This document shows positions 44,013 to 53,384 of a stretch of 64,000 nt of DNA, piece by piece. The DNA is from Pseudomonas brassicacearum (GTDB lineage Bacteria > Pseudomonadota > Gammaproteobacteria > Pseudomonadales > Pseudomonadaceae). The stretch spans positions 5,208,001-5,272,000 of the forward strand of contig NZ_CP045701.2 of assembly GCF_009601685.2 (NCBI RefSeq). Direction: 5' to 3'. The position numbers were made by a program, and so were the translations under genes. The notes under the pieces are model-generated. The model saw only the letters and a list, made by a program, of their open reading frames with translations. It did not search any database and had not been told where the DNA came from. Each line of letters opens with the position of its first letter. The first letter of the stretch is position 1.

Positions 44013-45461
44013 TCAGACGGCCCGGATCACATGCTTGATTTCCTGAAACGCGGCCAATCCCCAAGGCCCCAATTCGCGACCGAGGCTGCTCTGCTTGTAA
44101 CCGCCCCACGCCGCCTGGGGAAAAATCACCTGGGGTGCGTTGATCCACACCAGCCCCGCCTGCAAAGCGTTGGCAACCTCTTCGGCAGCCGTCAGATCAC
44201 GGCTGACCACGCTGGCCACCAGGCCGAAACGGCTGTCGTTAGCCAGGGCGATCGCCTGCGCTGGCGTGCTGAAACGGTGTACGCACAGCACCGGCCCGAA
44301 GATCTCTTCGCACCACAACGCACTGTCCAGGGGCACGTTGGTGAAGAGGGTTGGCTGTAAAAAAAAGCCGCGCGGCAGATGCGCGGGTCGCTGCCCACCG
44401 CACACCAGCGTCGCTCCGGCGCTCAAGCCTCGGTCGATGTGCCCCAACACCCGCTGGTATTGCGCCTGGTTGACCAGCGCGCCCATTTCCACGTCCGGGT
44501 CGAACGGGTCGGCCACACGGATCGCCTCGGCGCGGGTCTTGAGCCGTTGCAGGAATTCATCGGCCAATTCATCGGCGACCAGCACACGACTGGTGGCCGA
44601 ACACATCTGCCCGGCATTGAAGAAACCACCACCGCAGGCCAGCTCCACCGCCAGGTCCAGGTCAGCATCGGCCAGCACCAGCAAGGACGATTTGCCGCCC
44701 AGTTCCAGGCTCACGCCCTTCACCGTTTCCGCCGCCCGCTGCATCACTTGCACACCCACCGCATTGCTGCCGGTGAAGGAAATCTTTGCCACGCGCAGGT
44801 CCGCCGCCAATGGCGCGCCAACTGCCAGGCCCGTACCGCAGACCAGGTTGAACACGCCGTCGGGCAAACCGCATCCGGCGATGATCGAGGCCAGTTCCAG
44901 CTCCGGCAACGGCGTGACCTCCGAGGGCTTGAGTATCACGCAGCAGCCGGCAGCCAACGCCGGGGCGAGTTTCCAGGCCGTGGTGACCATCGGGAAATTC
45001 CACGGCACGATCAAGCCGACCACGCCGCAGGGTTCGCGGCGCAGGCGTGCGCTGAAATCAGCGCTGGGCAATGCCAGCGGACTGTCTTGCCGGGCGTCCA
45101 GGCCTTCGGCCAACTCGGCGTAGTACTCGAAGGTGTCGACCACATCGTCGACATCGATGGCCGCTTCGAACAATGGTTTGCCGTTGTTGCTCGATTGCAG
45201 GTGCATCAACCGTTCACGAGCGTCCCGCACGCCATCGGCAATCCGGCGCAGGATCGCGCCACGCTCGGCACCGGTGGTGCTCGACCAGTGCGTGAAAGCC
45301 TGGGTCGCCGCGTTCAACGCCTGATCGACAGCGCACTCATCGCCGCCATAAACGGTGGTCAGCAGCGCTTCGGTCGCCGGGTTGATCACCCGCAGCGGTT
45401 GATCGCCGGCCAACCACTCACCGTTGATGTACAGCCCGTCCTGCGTCGTAGAGAAATTCAT
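44013..45461 (-). CDS. NAD(P)-dependent aldehyde dehydrogenase
   Basis: A 482-residue protein. The ATG at 45,461 overlaps the stop of the decarboxylase gene as ATGA, so the pair is translationally coupled; the longer open frame is rejected. ALDH motifs are complete: VGLIVPWNFPMV, FTGSNAVG for nucleotide binding, the general base Glu in LELGGKSSLLVL, and the catalytic Cys near 286 in FNAGQMCSATSRVL. It should oxidise the aldehyde made by the upstream enzyme. If that enzyme acts like AruI, this step would be 4-guanidinobutyraldehyde to 4-guanidinobutyrate; that is an inference from position. Confidence 0.92.
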   Translation of the reverse strand: MNFSTTQDGLYINGEWLAGDQPLRVINPATEALLTTVYGGDECAVDQALNAATQAFTHWSSTTGAERGAILRRIADGVRDARERLMHLQSSNNGKPLFEAAIDVDDVVDTFEYYAELAEGLDARQDSPLALPSADFSARLRREPCGVVGLIVPWNFPMVTTAWKLAPALAAGCCVILKPSEVTPLPELELASIIAGCGLPDGVFNLVCGTGLAVGAPLAADLRVAKISFTGSNAVGVQVMQRAAETVKGVSLELGGKSSLLVLADADLDLAVELACGGGFFNAGQMCSATSRVLVADELADEFLQRLKTRAEAIRVADPFDPDVEMGALVNQAQYQRVLGHIDRGLSAGATLVCGGQRPAHLPRGFFLQPTLFTNVPLDSALWCEEIFGPVLCVHRFSTPAQAIALANDSRFGLVASVVSRDLTAAEEVANALQAGLVWINAPQVIFPQAAWGGYKQSSLGRELGPWGLAAFQEIKHVIRAV

Positions 45462-47095
45462 TTCGACACCTGCGCCATCCAGGTTGCCTGGTCGATTTCG
45501 ATCAGCGTCGGGCCCTGCCGGTCGCAAGCGGCGCGCAACGCGGCGTGCAGTTGCGCCACGCCGTCGATGGCTTGCGCAGCGCAGCCCAACGCCTTGGCGA
45601 CGCCGATGAAATCCGGGGTGTAGATGTCCACGCCCACCGGTTCGATGGCGCGGTTGACCATGTATTTCTTGATCTCTTCGTAGCCCTGGTTATTCCACAG
45701 CAGCACGATCACCGGCGTGCGCGCTTCCACGGCACTGGCCAGTTCCGGCAGGGTGAACTGCAACCCGCCGTCGCCAATCAAACACACCACAGCAGGACGA
45801 CCATGCCCCTGGTCCTTGCCACCAAGCCAGGCACCAATGGCCGCCGGCAAGGCGTAGCCGAGGGTGCCGTAGCCGGTGGATGAATTGAACCAGCGCCGTG
45901 GCCGCTCCGGGTTGAAGGTCAGGTTGCCGGTGTACACCGGTTGGGTGGAATCGCCGACGAACACCGCCTCCGGTAGCGCCTGCAAGACGGTGTCGAGAAA
46001 CAAAGTCTGGGCGCGGGTCGCGGCGTCCCAACTGCCTTGAAGATCCGCGCGCAACCGGGCGGCACGCGTCGCGCCCCAATCGTCACGGCGCTCGGCCAAG
46101 GGCTGCTGGCTCAAGGCGTCGAGCACGGCCCGGGCGGCGACGCGGGCGTCGGCCACCAGCGCCAGGTGCGGCGGGTAGTTGCGCACCGTCTGGTCCGGGT
46201 CGATGTCGATGCGCAGCAGCGCACCGGGAATCTCGAAGCCGCCGGCGAAGGTAATGTCGTAGTCGGTCTCGGCCAGCTCGGTGCCGATGGCCAGTACCAC
46301 ATCCGCCTCGGCCACCAATGCGCGGGTGGCGACCAGGCTCTGGGTGGAGCCGATCAGCAACGGATGCCGGGCCGGCAACAGGCCTTTGGCATTGATGGTC
46401 AACGCCACTGGCGCGCCGAGACGCTCGGCCAATTCAGTCACTTCGGCTGCCGCGTCGATGGCACCGCCACCGGCCAGGATCAACGGTCGTTTGGCCGATG
46501 CCAGCTTTGCCGCCATTTGCGCCACGGCACTCGGCGCAGCGCCGGCGCGGTTGATGTTCACCGGCACGCTGGCAAGCAAGGCATCGGCGTCCTCGACCAA
46601 CACATCCAACGGGATTTCAATGTGCACTGGCCGTGGGCGCCCGGCCTGGAACACGGCGAACGCCCGGGCCAGCACGCCGGGCAACTCGGCGGCGGACATC
46701 AGCGTATGGGAAAACGCCGCCACTCCGCCCACCAGCGCGCTCTGGTTCGGCAGTTCATGCAGCTTGCCGCGTCCGCCGCCCAACTGGTTGCGCGATTGCA
46801 CGCTGGAGATCACCAGCATCGGGATCGAATCGGCGTAGGCCTGGCCCATGGCGGTGGTGATGTTGGTCATGCCCGGGCCGGTGATGATGAAACACACGCC
46901 GGGCTTGCCGCTGACCCGGGCGTAACCGTCGGCCATGAAGCCTGCGCCCTGTTCATGCCGCGGGGTCACATGGCGGATGCTGGAACGGGCCAGCCCACGG
47001 TACAACTCGACGGTGTGCACGCCAGGAATGCCGAACACCTGCTCCACACCATACGCTTGGAGTAACTTGACCAATACTTCGCCGCACGTCGCCAT
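45458..47095 (-). CDS. aruI: Thiamine-diphosphate keto-acid decarboxylase, AruI-like (5-guanidino-2-oxopentanoate decarboxylase type)
   Basis: A 545-residue protein. Two ATGs lie close together; the one at 47,095 has AAGG 8 bases before it and is chosen over 47,101. The layout is of the acetolactate synthase superfamily. The ThDP-activating Glu is in TPRHEQGAGFMADGYAR, a central domain follows, and the ThDP/Mg2+ motif runs from GDGG near 438 to NN near 466. The N terminus (GVEQVFGIPGVHTVELYRGL) matches what I recall of AruI from the arginine transaminase pathway. The partner transaminase AruH is not in this operon, so another keto acid is possible. The gene diverges from a LysR gene, its probable regulator. 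Confidence 0.8.
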   Translation of the reverse strand: MATCGEVLVKLLQAYGVEQVFGIPGVHTVELYRGLARSSIRHVTPRHEQGAGFMADGYARVSGKPGVCFIITGPGMTNITTAMGQAYADSIPMLVISSVQSRNQLGGGRGKLHELPNQSALVGGVAAFSHTLMSAAELPGVLARAFAVFQAGRPRPVHIEIPLDVLVEDADALLASVPVNINRAGAAPSAVAQMAAKLASAKRPLILAGGGAIDAAAEVTELAERLGAPVALTINAKGLLPARHPLLIGSTQSLVATRALVAEADVVLAIGTELAETDYDITFAGGFEIPGALLRIDIDPDQTVRNYPPHLALVADARVAARAVLDALSQQPLAERRDDWGATRAARLRADLQGSWDAATRAQTLFLDTVLQALPEAVFVGDSTQPVYTGNLTFNPERPRRWFNSSTGYGTLGYALPAAIGAWLGGKDQGHGRPAVVCLIGDGGLQFTLPELASAVEARTPVIVLLWNNQGYEEIKKYMVNRAIEPVGVDIYTPDFIGVAKALGCAAQAIDGVAQLHAALRAACDRQGPTLIEIDQATWMAQVSK

Positions 47096-47223
47096 TGCCA
47101 TTGCCTTTTTCTTGTCGTGTAAAGGGCCGCGCACAGCCTGCGGCGCAACCCTTTTTTGTCTTGGGAATGGCGTTATTGGAACGGTCCGACCATAGCGGCA
47201 ACAATGGATAAAAAGTCATACTA

Positions 47224-47244
47224 GCCATGTCCTCACGTCATGGC
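47224..47244. promoter_or_regulatory. Dyad in the aruI/lysR divergent promoter region
   Basis: GCCATG-N9-CATGGC is a perfect 6-bp inverted repeat in the 160-bp divergent space, 11 bp before the LysR start codon. It could be an autoregulatory site of the LysR protein. The evidence is symmetry and position only. Confidence 0.35.
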
Positions 47245-47255
47245 TTGGATCCGAA

Positions 47256-48137
47256 ATGAAACGACTTCCTCCGCTGCCGGCGCTGCACACGTTTCTGATC
47301 ACGGCCCAGTGCTGCAACTTCACCCGGGCCGCCGAACAACTGCACATCACCCAAGGCGCGGTGAGTCGGCAGATCGCCGGGCTGGAAGATCATTTGGGTT
47401 ATGCGCTGTTCCAGCGCCAGGCACGCGGCCTGAGCCTGACCGCCGAAGGCCAGGCGTGGCTACCCCGGGTGCAGCAGGTGTTCAGGATGATCGGCGACGC
47501 GGTCGAGCAGGTCGGCGAAAAACGCCAGACCCTGCAACTCAAGGCCCCGACCTGTGTCATGCGCTGGCTGCTGCCGCGCCTGTTGCAATGGCAGAAGGAA
47601 CGGCCGGACGTGCCGGTGGAGCTGACCACCACGGTCAGGCACGGCGTGGATTTCCAGCGCGAAGTCTTCGACGCCGCGGTGGTCTATGGCCCACCACCCG
47701 ACGCCTCGCTGGCGTGCCTGCACCTGTTCGATGAACAACTGACGCCCGTCTGCTCCCGCCCGCTCCTGGAAGGACCGGTGCCGCTGCGTGAACCCGCCGA
47801 CCTGCAACAACACTTGCTGTTGCACCCCACCCGTGACGAGCGCGACTGGAACGCCTGGCTGACGGCGGCCGATGTGCATTTGAGCCATGTCAGCAAGGGC
47901 CAGCATTTCGAAACCCTGGACCTGGCAATGTCCATGGCTTCCCAAGGCACGGGCGTGGCGATTGGCGACTGGTCGCTGATCGGCGACGACCTGAGCGCCG
48001 GCCGACTGGTGATGCCGTTCGAACTGAAGGTCAAGACCGGCTTGGGTTATCACCTGGTGCATCCGCACAAACCCCAGGTGTCGGGGCCGTTGCAGGAATT
48101 GATGGGGTGGTTGGTGGAGCAGGCACGGGCGCGGTAG
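47256..48137 (+). CDS. LysR family transcriptional regulator (GcvA-like)
   Basis: A 293-residue regulator. The N-terminal winged helix-turn-helix is typical (ALHTFLITAQCCNFTRAAEQ, HITQGAVSRQIAGLEDHLG, LFQRQARGLSLTAEG). A periplasmic-binding-like effector domain follows (LQLKAPTCVMRWLLPRLLQW, FDAAVVYGPP). The PTCVMRWLLPRL segment is of the GcvA/AmpR subgroup. It is divergent from the aruI-aldehyde dehydrogenase-transporter operon and is the obvious candidate regulator; the effector would be the transported compound or its keto acid. Confidence 0.9.
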   Translation: MKRLPPLPALHTFLITAQCCNFTRAAEQLHITQGAVSRQIAGLEDHLGYALFQRQARGLSLTAEGQAWLPRVQQVFRMIGDAVEQVGEKRQTLQLKAPTCVMRWLLPRLLQWQKERPDVPVELTTTVRHGVDFQREVFDAAVVYGPPPDASLACLHLFDEQLTPVCSRPLLEGPVPLREPADLQQHLLLHPTRDERDWNAWLTAADVHLSHVSKGQHFETLDLAMSMASQGTGVAIGDWSLIGDDLSAGRLVMPFELKVKTGLGYHLVHPHKPQVSGPLQELMGWLVEQARAR

Positions 48138-48155
48138 CAACGTCACAGCAAGCCC

Positions 48156-48243
48156 CTGTGGGAGCAAGGCTTGCCCGCGATGAAGGCGACGCGGTCTCTC
48201 AGAGATCGAGGTGGCTGTTTCGCGAGCAAGCTTTGCTCCCACA
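48156..48243. repeat. REPIN of mixed units
   Basis: A left unit of the GGGAGCAAGGCTTGCCCGCG type faces a right unit of the CGCGAGCAAGCTTTGCTCCC type, about 40 bp apart, between convergent genes. The two arms belong to slightly different REP variants. Confidence 0.75.
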
Positions 48244-48290
48244 AATCCCCTCGCCACAAAAGCCGGGCAGGCCTCAAGCCATCAGGGTTA

Positions 48291-49310
48291 TCAAAGCAGA
48301 TTCGGCGCCTGCACCGGCTCGATCTGCGCCCAGTGCGACGTGTCTTCGCGATGCTGCTGCAGATACGGCAAAACCGCCCCCAGCAACGGCGCCTTGAAGG
48401 CCTCCTGGAAACGATGGGCCAGGCCCGGGATCAGTTTCAACTGGCTGCCTTGGATGTGCGCTGCCAAGTGGACACCGTGCATCACCGGCAGCAAAGGGTC
48501 GGCGGTGCCGTGGACCACCAGGGTCGGCACCCGCAGTTGATTGAGCAGTGCCACCCGACTCGGCTCGGCCATGATCGCCATGATCTGGCGCTTCACGCCT
48601 TCGGGGTTGAAAGCCCGGTCATAGGCCACGGCGGCCTGATGCAGCAATGCCTGGCGATCATCCACCACCATCGGGCTGCCCAGCGCGGCCAGCAGATCGG
48701 CCTGTTGTTGCAGGGCCGCTTCGCGATTCGGCGCACTGCGCCGCGACAGCAACTGCACCAGCGCGGCGCTGGGTGCGGGCAAGCCTTCGGCACCGGAACT
48801 GCTCATGATCAGGGTCAGGCTTTCGACCCGCTGCGGCGCCATGGCCGCCATGTGCTGGGCGATCATCCCGCCCATGCTCACGCCCAGCACGTGGAAGCGT
48901 TGCACCTGCAAGGCATCCATCAGCCCCAGCCCGTCGTCGGCCATGTCGGTCAAGGTATACGGCGCGGCCACGGGCAAGCCGAGTTTGTAGCGCAGCGCTT
49001 CGAAGGTCAGGTTGGCGCTGCCGGGGACCTGGCGCCAGGTGGACAGGCCAACGTCTCGGTTGTCGTAGCGAATCACCCGGAAACCCTGCTCGCACAGGGC
49101 AACCACCACCTCGTCCGGCCAATGGATCAACTGCCCACCCAGGCCCATCACCAGCAACAGCGCCGGATCCGAAGCACGGCCAACGCTCTGGTAGGCCAGG
49201 CTCACCTGTTCCAGGTCGACCCGTTGAGTCGCAACATTGATGTCACACCGAGAAGCCGCCATCGACGGCAGGCCGACAAACAGCGCGGCCAGGAAAATGA
49301 ATACACGCAT
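48291..49310 (-). CDS. Exported alpha/beta hydrolase
   Basis: A 339-residue protein starting at the ATG at 49,310 (an in-frame TTG two codons earlier is less likely). The first 18 or so residues are a signal peptide ([19 protein letters not shown]), so it acts in the periplasm or outside. The hydrolase fold is clear: the oxyanion region is [15 protein letters not shown] and the nucleophile elbow is GVSMGG. The acid is in [11 protein letters not shown] and the His in [10 protein letters not shown]. Substrate unknown; lipase- or esterase-like activity on small esters is typical. It is a single gene convergent with lysR. Confidence 0.85.
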   Translation of the reverse strand: MRVFIFLAALFVGLPSMAASRCDINVATQRVDLEQVSLAYQSVGRASDPALLLVMGLGGQLIHWPDEVVVALCEQGFRVIRYDNRDVGLSTWRQVPGSANLTFEALRYKLGLPVAAPYTLTDMADDGLGLMDALQVQRFHVLGVSMGGMIAQHMAAMAPQRVESLTLIMSSSGAEGLPAPSAALVQLLSRRSAPNREAALQQQADLLAALGSPMVVDDRQALLHQAAVAYDRAFNPEGVKRQIMAIMAEPSRVALLNQLRVPTLVVHGTADPLLPVMHGVHLAAHIQGSQLKLIPGLAHRFQEAFKAPLLGAVLPYLQQHREDTSHWAQIEPVQAPNLL

Positions 49311-49420
49311 GAACAAACACCGAAACGCAGAACCCCAGTAGAGCGCGAGTCTGATGAAGTTTGTTCAAGCGCGCTGCCACAGTTGCGTGACAGTTTGATG
49401 AAGATTGCCGAATGGTTGCC

Positions 49421-49522
49421 TGTGCGAAGGCTGCGATCTTTTGACTTGATCTGCTGTTTTTTCACTTTGACTCAATTGTCGGGCAAGATCGCAGCCTCGC
49501 TTCGCTCGACAGCTCCTACACG
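49421..49522. repeat. Dispersed hairpin repeat, family 2 (copy 3), overlapping the end of metE
   Basis: Left part GAAGGCTGCGATCTTTTGAC, loop with TTGACTCAATTGTC, right part AAGATCGCAGCCTCGC up to AGCTCCTAC. It is related to the repeats at 19,193 and 20,393. The metE frame runs through the right arm and stops in the loop. Confidence 0.75.
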
Positions 49523-51817
49523 CAACTGCCGCGCCGCCGCCACCATGTTCACCAGTGCCGCTTCCGTTTCCGGCCAGCCCCGGGTTTTCAACCCGCAGTC
49601 GGGGTTGATCCACAGCCGCTCGGCGGCGATCCGTTTTACCGCCTTGCTCATCAACGCAACCATCTCGGCCGTGTCCGGCACCCGTGGCGAGTGGATGTCG
49701 TAGACGCCCGGGCCGATGTCGTTCGGGTAGTCGAACGCCTCGAAAGCCTCCAGCAACTCCATGTCCGAACGCGAAGTCTCGATGGTGATGACATCGGCGT
49801 CCATGTCGGCGATGGCCTTGATCACGTCATTGAATTCGCTGTAGCACATGTGGGTATGGATCTGGGTTTCGTCGCCCACGCCCGAGGCGCACAAACGGAA
49901 CGCGTCGACCGCCCAATCCAGGTACTCCTGCCATTGCCCGCGACGCAACGGCAACCCTTCGCGGAACGCCGCCTCGTCGATCTGCACAATCTTGATCCCG
50001 GCCTTTTCCAGGTCCAGCACTTCGTCGCGCAGGGCCAGGGCCAGTTGTTGCGCCTGGACCTGGCGCGACACGTCTTCGCGGGGGAACGACCACATCAGCA
50101 TGGTCACGGGGCCGGTGAGCATGCCCTTCATGACTTTGCCGGTCAGGCTTTGCGCGTAGCGGATCCAGTCAACGGTCATGGCGCTCGGCCGACTGATGTC
50201 GCCATAGATGATCGCCGGTTTCACACAGCGCGAACCGTAGCTCTGCACCCAACCGAAACGGGTGAAGACGTAGCCGTCCAGTTGCTCGGCGAAGTATTCC
50301 ACCATGTCATTGCGCTCGGCTTCACCATGCACCAGCACGTCCAGGCCCAGGCGCTCCTGGATCTGCACGGCATGGCGGATCTCGGTGTGCATGGCATCCT
50401 GATAGTCATTGGCCGACAATTTGCCCTGCTTGTAGGCCTGGCGTGCCAGGCGAATGGCCGGGGTCTGCGGGAAGGAGCCGATGGTGGTGGTGGGAAAGGC
50501 CGGCAGTTTCAGACGGGCGCGCTGGCGTTCGATGCGCTTGGCAAACGGCGAACGCCGCTGGCTGTCCTGTGGCCCGACTGCCGCCAGGCGCGCCTGGACC
50601 GCAGTTTTGTGAATGCGCGCCGAGCTGGCGCGACTGGCCTGCACCTCGCAGCTGTCGGCCAAGGCCTGTTGCACTGCGGGCGCCAGGGGATCGTTCAGGG
50701 CATCGCGCAGCACCGCCACTTCACCGCACTTCTGCACGGCAAAGGCCAGCCAGCTCTTGAGTTCCGGATCGAGCTGGTCTTCGCGTTCCAGGTCCACCGG
50801 GCTGTGCAACAGCGAGCAGGAGGTGCTGATCCAGAGGTTGTCGCCAAAGCGCTCCTGGGCCGGTTGCAGCTGCGCCAGTGCCTGCTCCAGCTCGCAGCGC
50901 CAGACGTTGCGGCCATTGACCAGGCCCACCGAGAGGATCTTGTAGGTCGGCAGGCGATCCAGCACCTGGCCCAGTTGTTCCGGGGCGCGCACCGCGTCGA
51001 TGTGCAAGCCGTCCACCGGTAGGCTCACCGCCAGGCCGAGGTTGTCTTGCAAGCCACTGAAATAGGTGGCCACGAGTTTTTTCAGCGGCGAGTACTGGAG
51101 GATGTGATAGGCCCGCTCGAAAGCGCTCTTCCAGGCCTGGGGCAGGTCAAGGGTAAGGATCGGTTCGTCGATCTGCACCCACTCCACACCCTGGGCCTTG
51201 AGGCGGTTGAGGATTTCCCCATAGACCGGCAGCAGGCGCTCCAGCAGGTCGAGCTTATCGAACGCCTCGCCCTTGGCCTTGCCCAGCCACAGGTAGGTCA
51301 ACGGGCCGATGATCACCGGTTTGACCTGATGGCCCAAGGCATGGGCCTCGTCCACTTCATCGAACAACTGTTCCCAGCTCAGGGCGAAGGTCTGGTCGAC
51401 GGAAAACTCCGGGACCAGGTAGTGGTAATTGGTGTCGAACCACTTGGTCAGCTCCTGGGCGTATTGCGCCTGGCCGTGGTCGGCACCGCAGCAACTGGCC
51501 GTGGCGCCACGGGCCATGGCGAACAGGGTGTCGAGGGTCGGCTGGCCCTGGGCATTCAAGGTGCTGTGGAAACGCTGTGGGACGGCGCCCACGGTCAAGG
51601 AGTGACCGAGCACCTGGTCATACCAGGCAAAATCCCCAACGGGCAGCAGATCGATGCCGGCGTCTTTCTGCAATTGCCAATGCCGGGCCCGCAGCTCGCG
51701 CCCCACTGCCTGCAACGCGGCCGGGGCCAGGTCGCCCTTCCAGTAGGCTTCGAGGGCTTTTTTCAGTTCGCGGTCGGCGCCGATGCGGGGAAAACCGAGG
51801 GTGTGGGCCAGGGCCAT
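49472..51817 (-). CDS. metE: Cobalamin-independent methionine synthase
   Basis: A 781-residue protein transferring a methyl group from 5-methyltetrahydropteroyl-triglutamate to homocysteine. The ATG at 51,817 has AGGA 9 bases before it. The N-terminal barrel ([28 protein letters not shown]) and the catalytic C-terminal barrel ([47 protein letters not shown]) are complete. The His, Cys and Cys zinc ligands lie in the last two of these motifs and upstream. The last 15 residues ([15 protein letters not shown]) are encoded by the dispersed repeat at 49,421-49,522, making the protein slightly longer than usual. It diverges from metR. Confidence 0.95.
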   Translation of the reverse strand: MALAHTLGFPRIGADRELKKALEAYWKGDLAPAALQAVGRELRARHWQLQKDAGIDLLPVGDFAWYDQVLGHSLTVGAVPQRFHSTLNAQGQPTLDTLFAMARGATASCCGADHGQAQYAQELTKWFDTNYHYLVPEFSVDQTFALSWEQLFDEVDEAHALGHQVKPVIIGPLTYLWLGKAKGEAFDKLDLLERLLPVYGEILNRLKAQGVEWVQIDEPILTLDLPQAWKSAFERAYHILQYSPLKKLVATYFSGLQDNLGLAVSLPVDGLHIDAVRAPEQLGQVLDRLPTYKILSVGLVNGRNVWRCELEQALAQLQPAQERFGDNLWISTSCSLLHSPVDLEREDQLDPELKSWLAFAVQKCGEVAVLRDALNDPLAPAVQQALADSCEVQASRASSARIHKTAVQARLAAVGPQDSQRRSPFAKRIERQRARLKLPAFPTTTIGSFPQTPAIRLARQAYKQGKLSANDYQDAMHTEIRHAVQIQERLGLDVLVHGEAERNDMVEYFAEQLDGYVFTRFGWVQSYGSRCVKPAIIYGDISRPSAMTVDWIRYAQSLTGKVMKGMLTGPVTMLMWSFPREDVSRQVQAQQLALALRDEVLDLEKAGIKIVQIDEAAFREGLPLRRGQWQEYLDWAVDAFRLCASGVGDETQIHTHMCYSEFNDVIKAIADMDADVITIETSRSDMELLEAFEAFDYPNDIGPGVYDIHSPRVPDTAEMVALMSKAVKRIAAERLWINPDCGLKTRGWPETEAALVNMVAAARQLRVGAVERSEAAILPDN

Positions 51818-51869
51818 GGTGTGCGTCCTCCTGTAAAAGATGGCGCCATTGTCGACAGTTGGCCCTACA

Positions 51870-51882
51870 TGAGACAAACTCA
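51870..51882. promoter_or_regulatory. Possible MetR box between metE and metR
   Basis: TGAGACAAACTCA (TGAG-N5-CTCA) is symmetrical and close to the MetR consensus TGAA-N5-TTCA. It lies 53 bp before metE and 44 bp before metR, in the 109-bp divergent space. The space is too short for a cobalamin riboswitch. Confidence 0.5.
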
Positions 51883-51926
51883 ACCTTTTCGTGTTGATCA
51901 CAAGTTTTACTCATGGAGCAACTCCG

Positions 51927-52844
51927 GTGCTTGAACTCCGTCACCTCAAGACCCTGCACGCCCTGCGCGAAGCCGACAGCCTGGTCGAAGCCGCCGAACG
52001 CTTGCACCTGACCCAGTCCGCCCTCTCCCACCAGTTCAAGGAACTGGAAGAGCGCCTGGGCATGCAGTTGTTCGTGCGCAAGACCAAGCCGGTACGGTTC
52101 ACCAGCGCCGGCCTGCGCCTGTTGCAACTGGCCGATGCCGCCCTGCCCTTGCTGCGCGGCGCCGAACGGGACATCGCCCGCCTGGCGGGCGGCACCGCCG
52201 GACGGCTGCACATGGCCATCGAGTGCCATAGCTGCTTCCAGTGGTTGATGCCGACCATCGACCAGTTCCGCGATGCCTGGCCGGAAGTCGAGCTGGACCT
52301 GGCCTCAGGCTTTGCCTTCGCCCCATTGCCGGCCCTGGCCCGGGGCGACCTCGACCTGGTGGTGACCTCCGACCCGCTGGAACTGGCCGGCATCACCTAC
52401 GTGCCGCTGTTCACCTACGAAGCGATGCTCGCCGTGGCCAACCAGCATCGACTGGCGGGCAAGCCCTACATCGTGCCCGAGGACCTGATCAGCGAAACCC
52501 TGATCACCTACCCGGTGGAGCGCGATCGGTTGGACATCTTCACCCGTTTCCTGGAACCGGCCGACATCGAACCGGCCCAGGTGCGCACCTCTGAGCTGAC
52601 GGTGATGATGATGCAATTGGTAGCCAGCGGCCGCGGCGTCTGTGGCATGCCGCACTGGGCCCTGCATGAATACAGCTCGCGGGGTTACGTGAAGGCCAAG
52701 CGGCTGGGAGAGAAAGGCTTGTTTGCCACGCTGTACGCGGCGGTGCGCACCGACATGCTCGACGCGCCGTACATGCGCGACTTTTTGCTGACGGCCAAGG
52801 ACACGTCGTTTTCGACATTGGATGGGGTCAGCGCCGTGCGCTGA
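51927..52844 (+). CDS. metR: LysR-type activator of methionine biosynthesis
   Basis: A 305-residue regulator starting at the GTG at 51,927, which has GGAG 8 bases upstream and gives the family N terminus (LELRHLKTLHALREADSLVE). The ATG 36 bp earlier in frame is less likely. The winged helix-turn-helix is LHLTQSALSHQFKELEERLG, and the effector domain has MAIECHSCFQWLMP, typical of MetR, which senses homocysteine. It is divergent from metE, the classic arrangement, so it should activate metE and repress itself. Confidence 0.93.
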   Translation: MLELRHLKTLHALREADSLVEAAERLHLTQSALSHQFKELEERLGMQLFVRKTKPVRFTSAGLRLLQLADAALPLLRGAERDIARLAGGTAGRLHMAIECHSCFQWLMPTIDQFRDAWPEVELDLASGFAFAPLPALARGDLDLVVTSDPLELAGITYVPLFTYEAMLAVANQHRLAGKPYIVPEDLISETLITYPVERDRLDIFTRFLEPADIEPAQVRTSELTVMMMQLVASGRGVCGMPHWALHEYSSRGYVKAKRLGEKGLFATLYAAVRTDMLDAPYMRDFLLTAKDTSFSTLDGVSAVR

Positions 52845-52886
52845 CAGCTTCTGTGGGAGCCCATACACAGGGGATCTGCGGCGAGG

Positions 52887-53384
52887 TTAAAGTTCGAGCC
52901 ACATGTGGATTTTGTCGAGGTATTCGTCGTCCACCCGGATCGCCATCGGCTCAAGGCCGTACAAAACGAAGCCGCAGCGTTGATAGAGCTTGAGCGCCGG
53001 GTCGTTGCCGGCGGTGACGGTCAGTTGCACCAGGCGCAGGAAGGGATGGCGCCGGGCTTCGGCGAGGGCGGCCTGTACCAGTTGGTCGCCGAGCCCGCGA
53101 TGGCGCTGTTCATCGGCGACGTACATGCCGAACAGCAGCGCCTTGTGCCGGGCTTTTTCCCGAGGCTCCAGGGCCAGGCCGACGATGCCGACCAACTCCT
53201 GCTCGACAAACGCCCCCAGCAGTACATCAAGCCGGCTGCCCAGGCGTGACTCCCACCAGTTGATGGGCAGCTTCGCCCGCTCATTGACGCTGGAGGTGAA
53301 GGCCTGCGGATGCAGTGCGTACGCCTGGAGCATCAACTGGCGATACGCCTGGGCATCGCCGGCCCTCAACCGTCGGATGCTCAC
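52887..53384 (-). CDS. GNAT family N-acetyltransferase
   Basis: A 165-residue protein with the GNAT fold. The acetyl-CoA loop is VADEQRHRGLGDQLVQAALA (R-x-x-G-x-G type), preceded by the beta strand LFGMYV. Near the C terminus is NDPALKLYQRCGFVLYG. The substrate cannot be predicted. The start overlaps the stop of the LysE-type gene by 4 bp, so the acetyltransferase and the exporter are translationally coupled. Both may deal with an amino acid or amine, one by acetylation and the other by export; this is an inference. Confidence 0.88.
   Translation of the reverse strand: MSIRRLRAGDAQAYRQLMLQAYALHPQAFTSSVNERAKLPINWWESRLGSRLDVLLGAFVEQELVGIVGLALEPREKARHKALLFGMYVADEQRHRGLGDQLVQAALAEARRHPFLRLVQLTVTAGNDPALKLYQRCGFVLYGLEPMAIRVDDEYLDKIHMWLEL

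Noticed and set aside
51818..51926. Cobalamin riboswitch before metE
   Set aside because: The divergent space is only 109 bp and is shared with metR; no B12-box-like sequence is seen.
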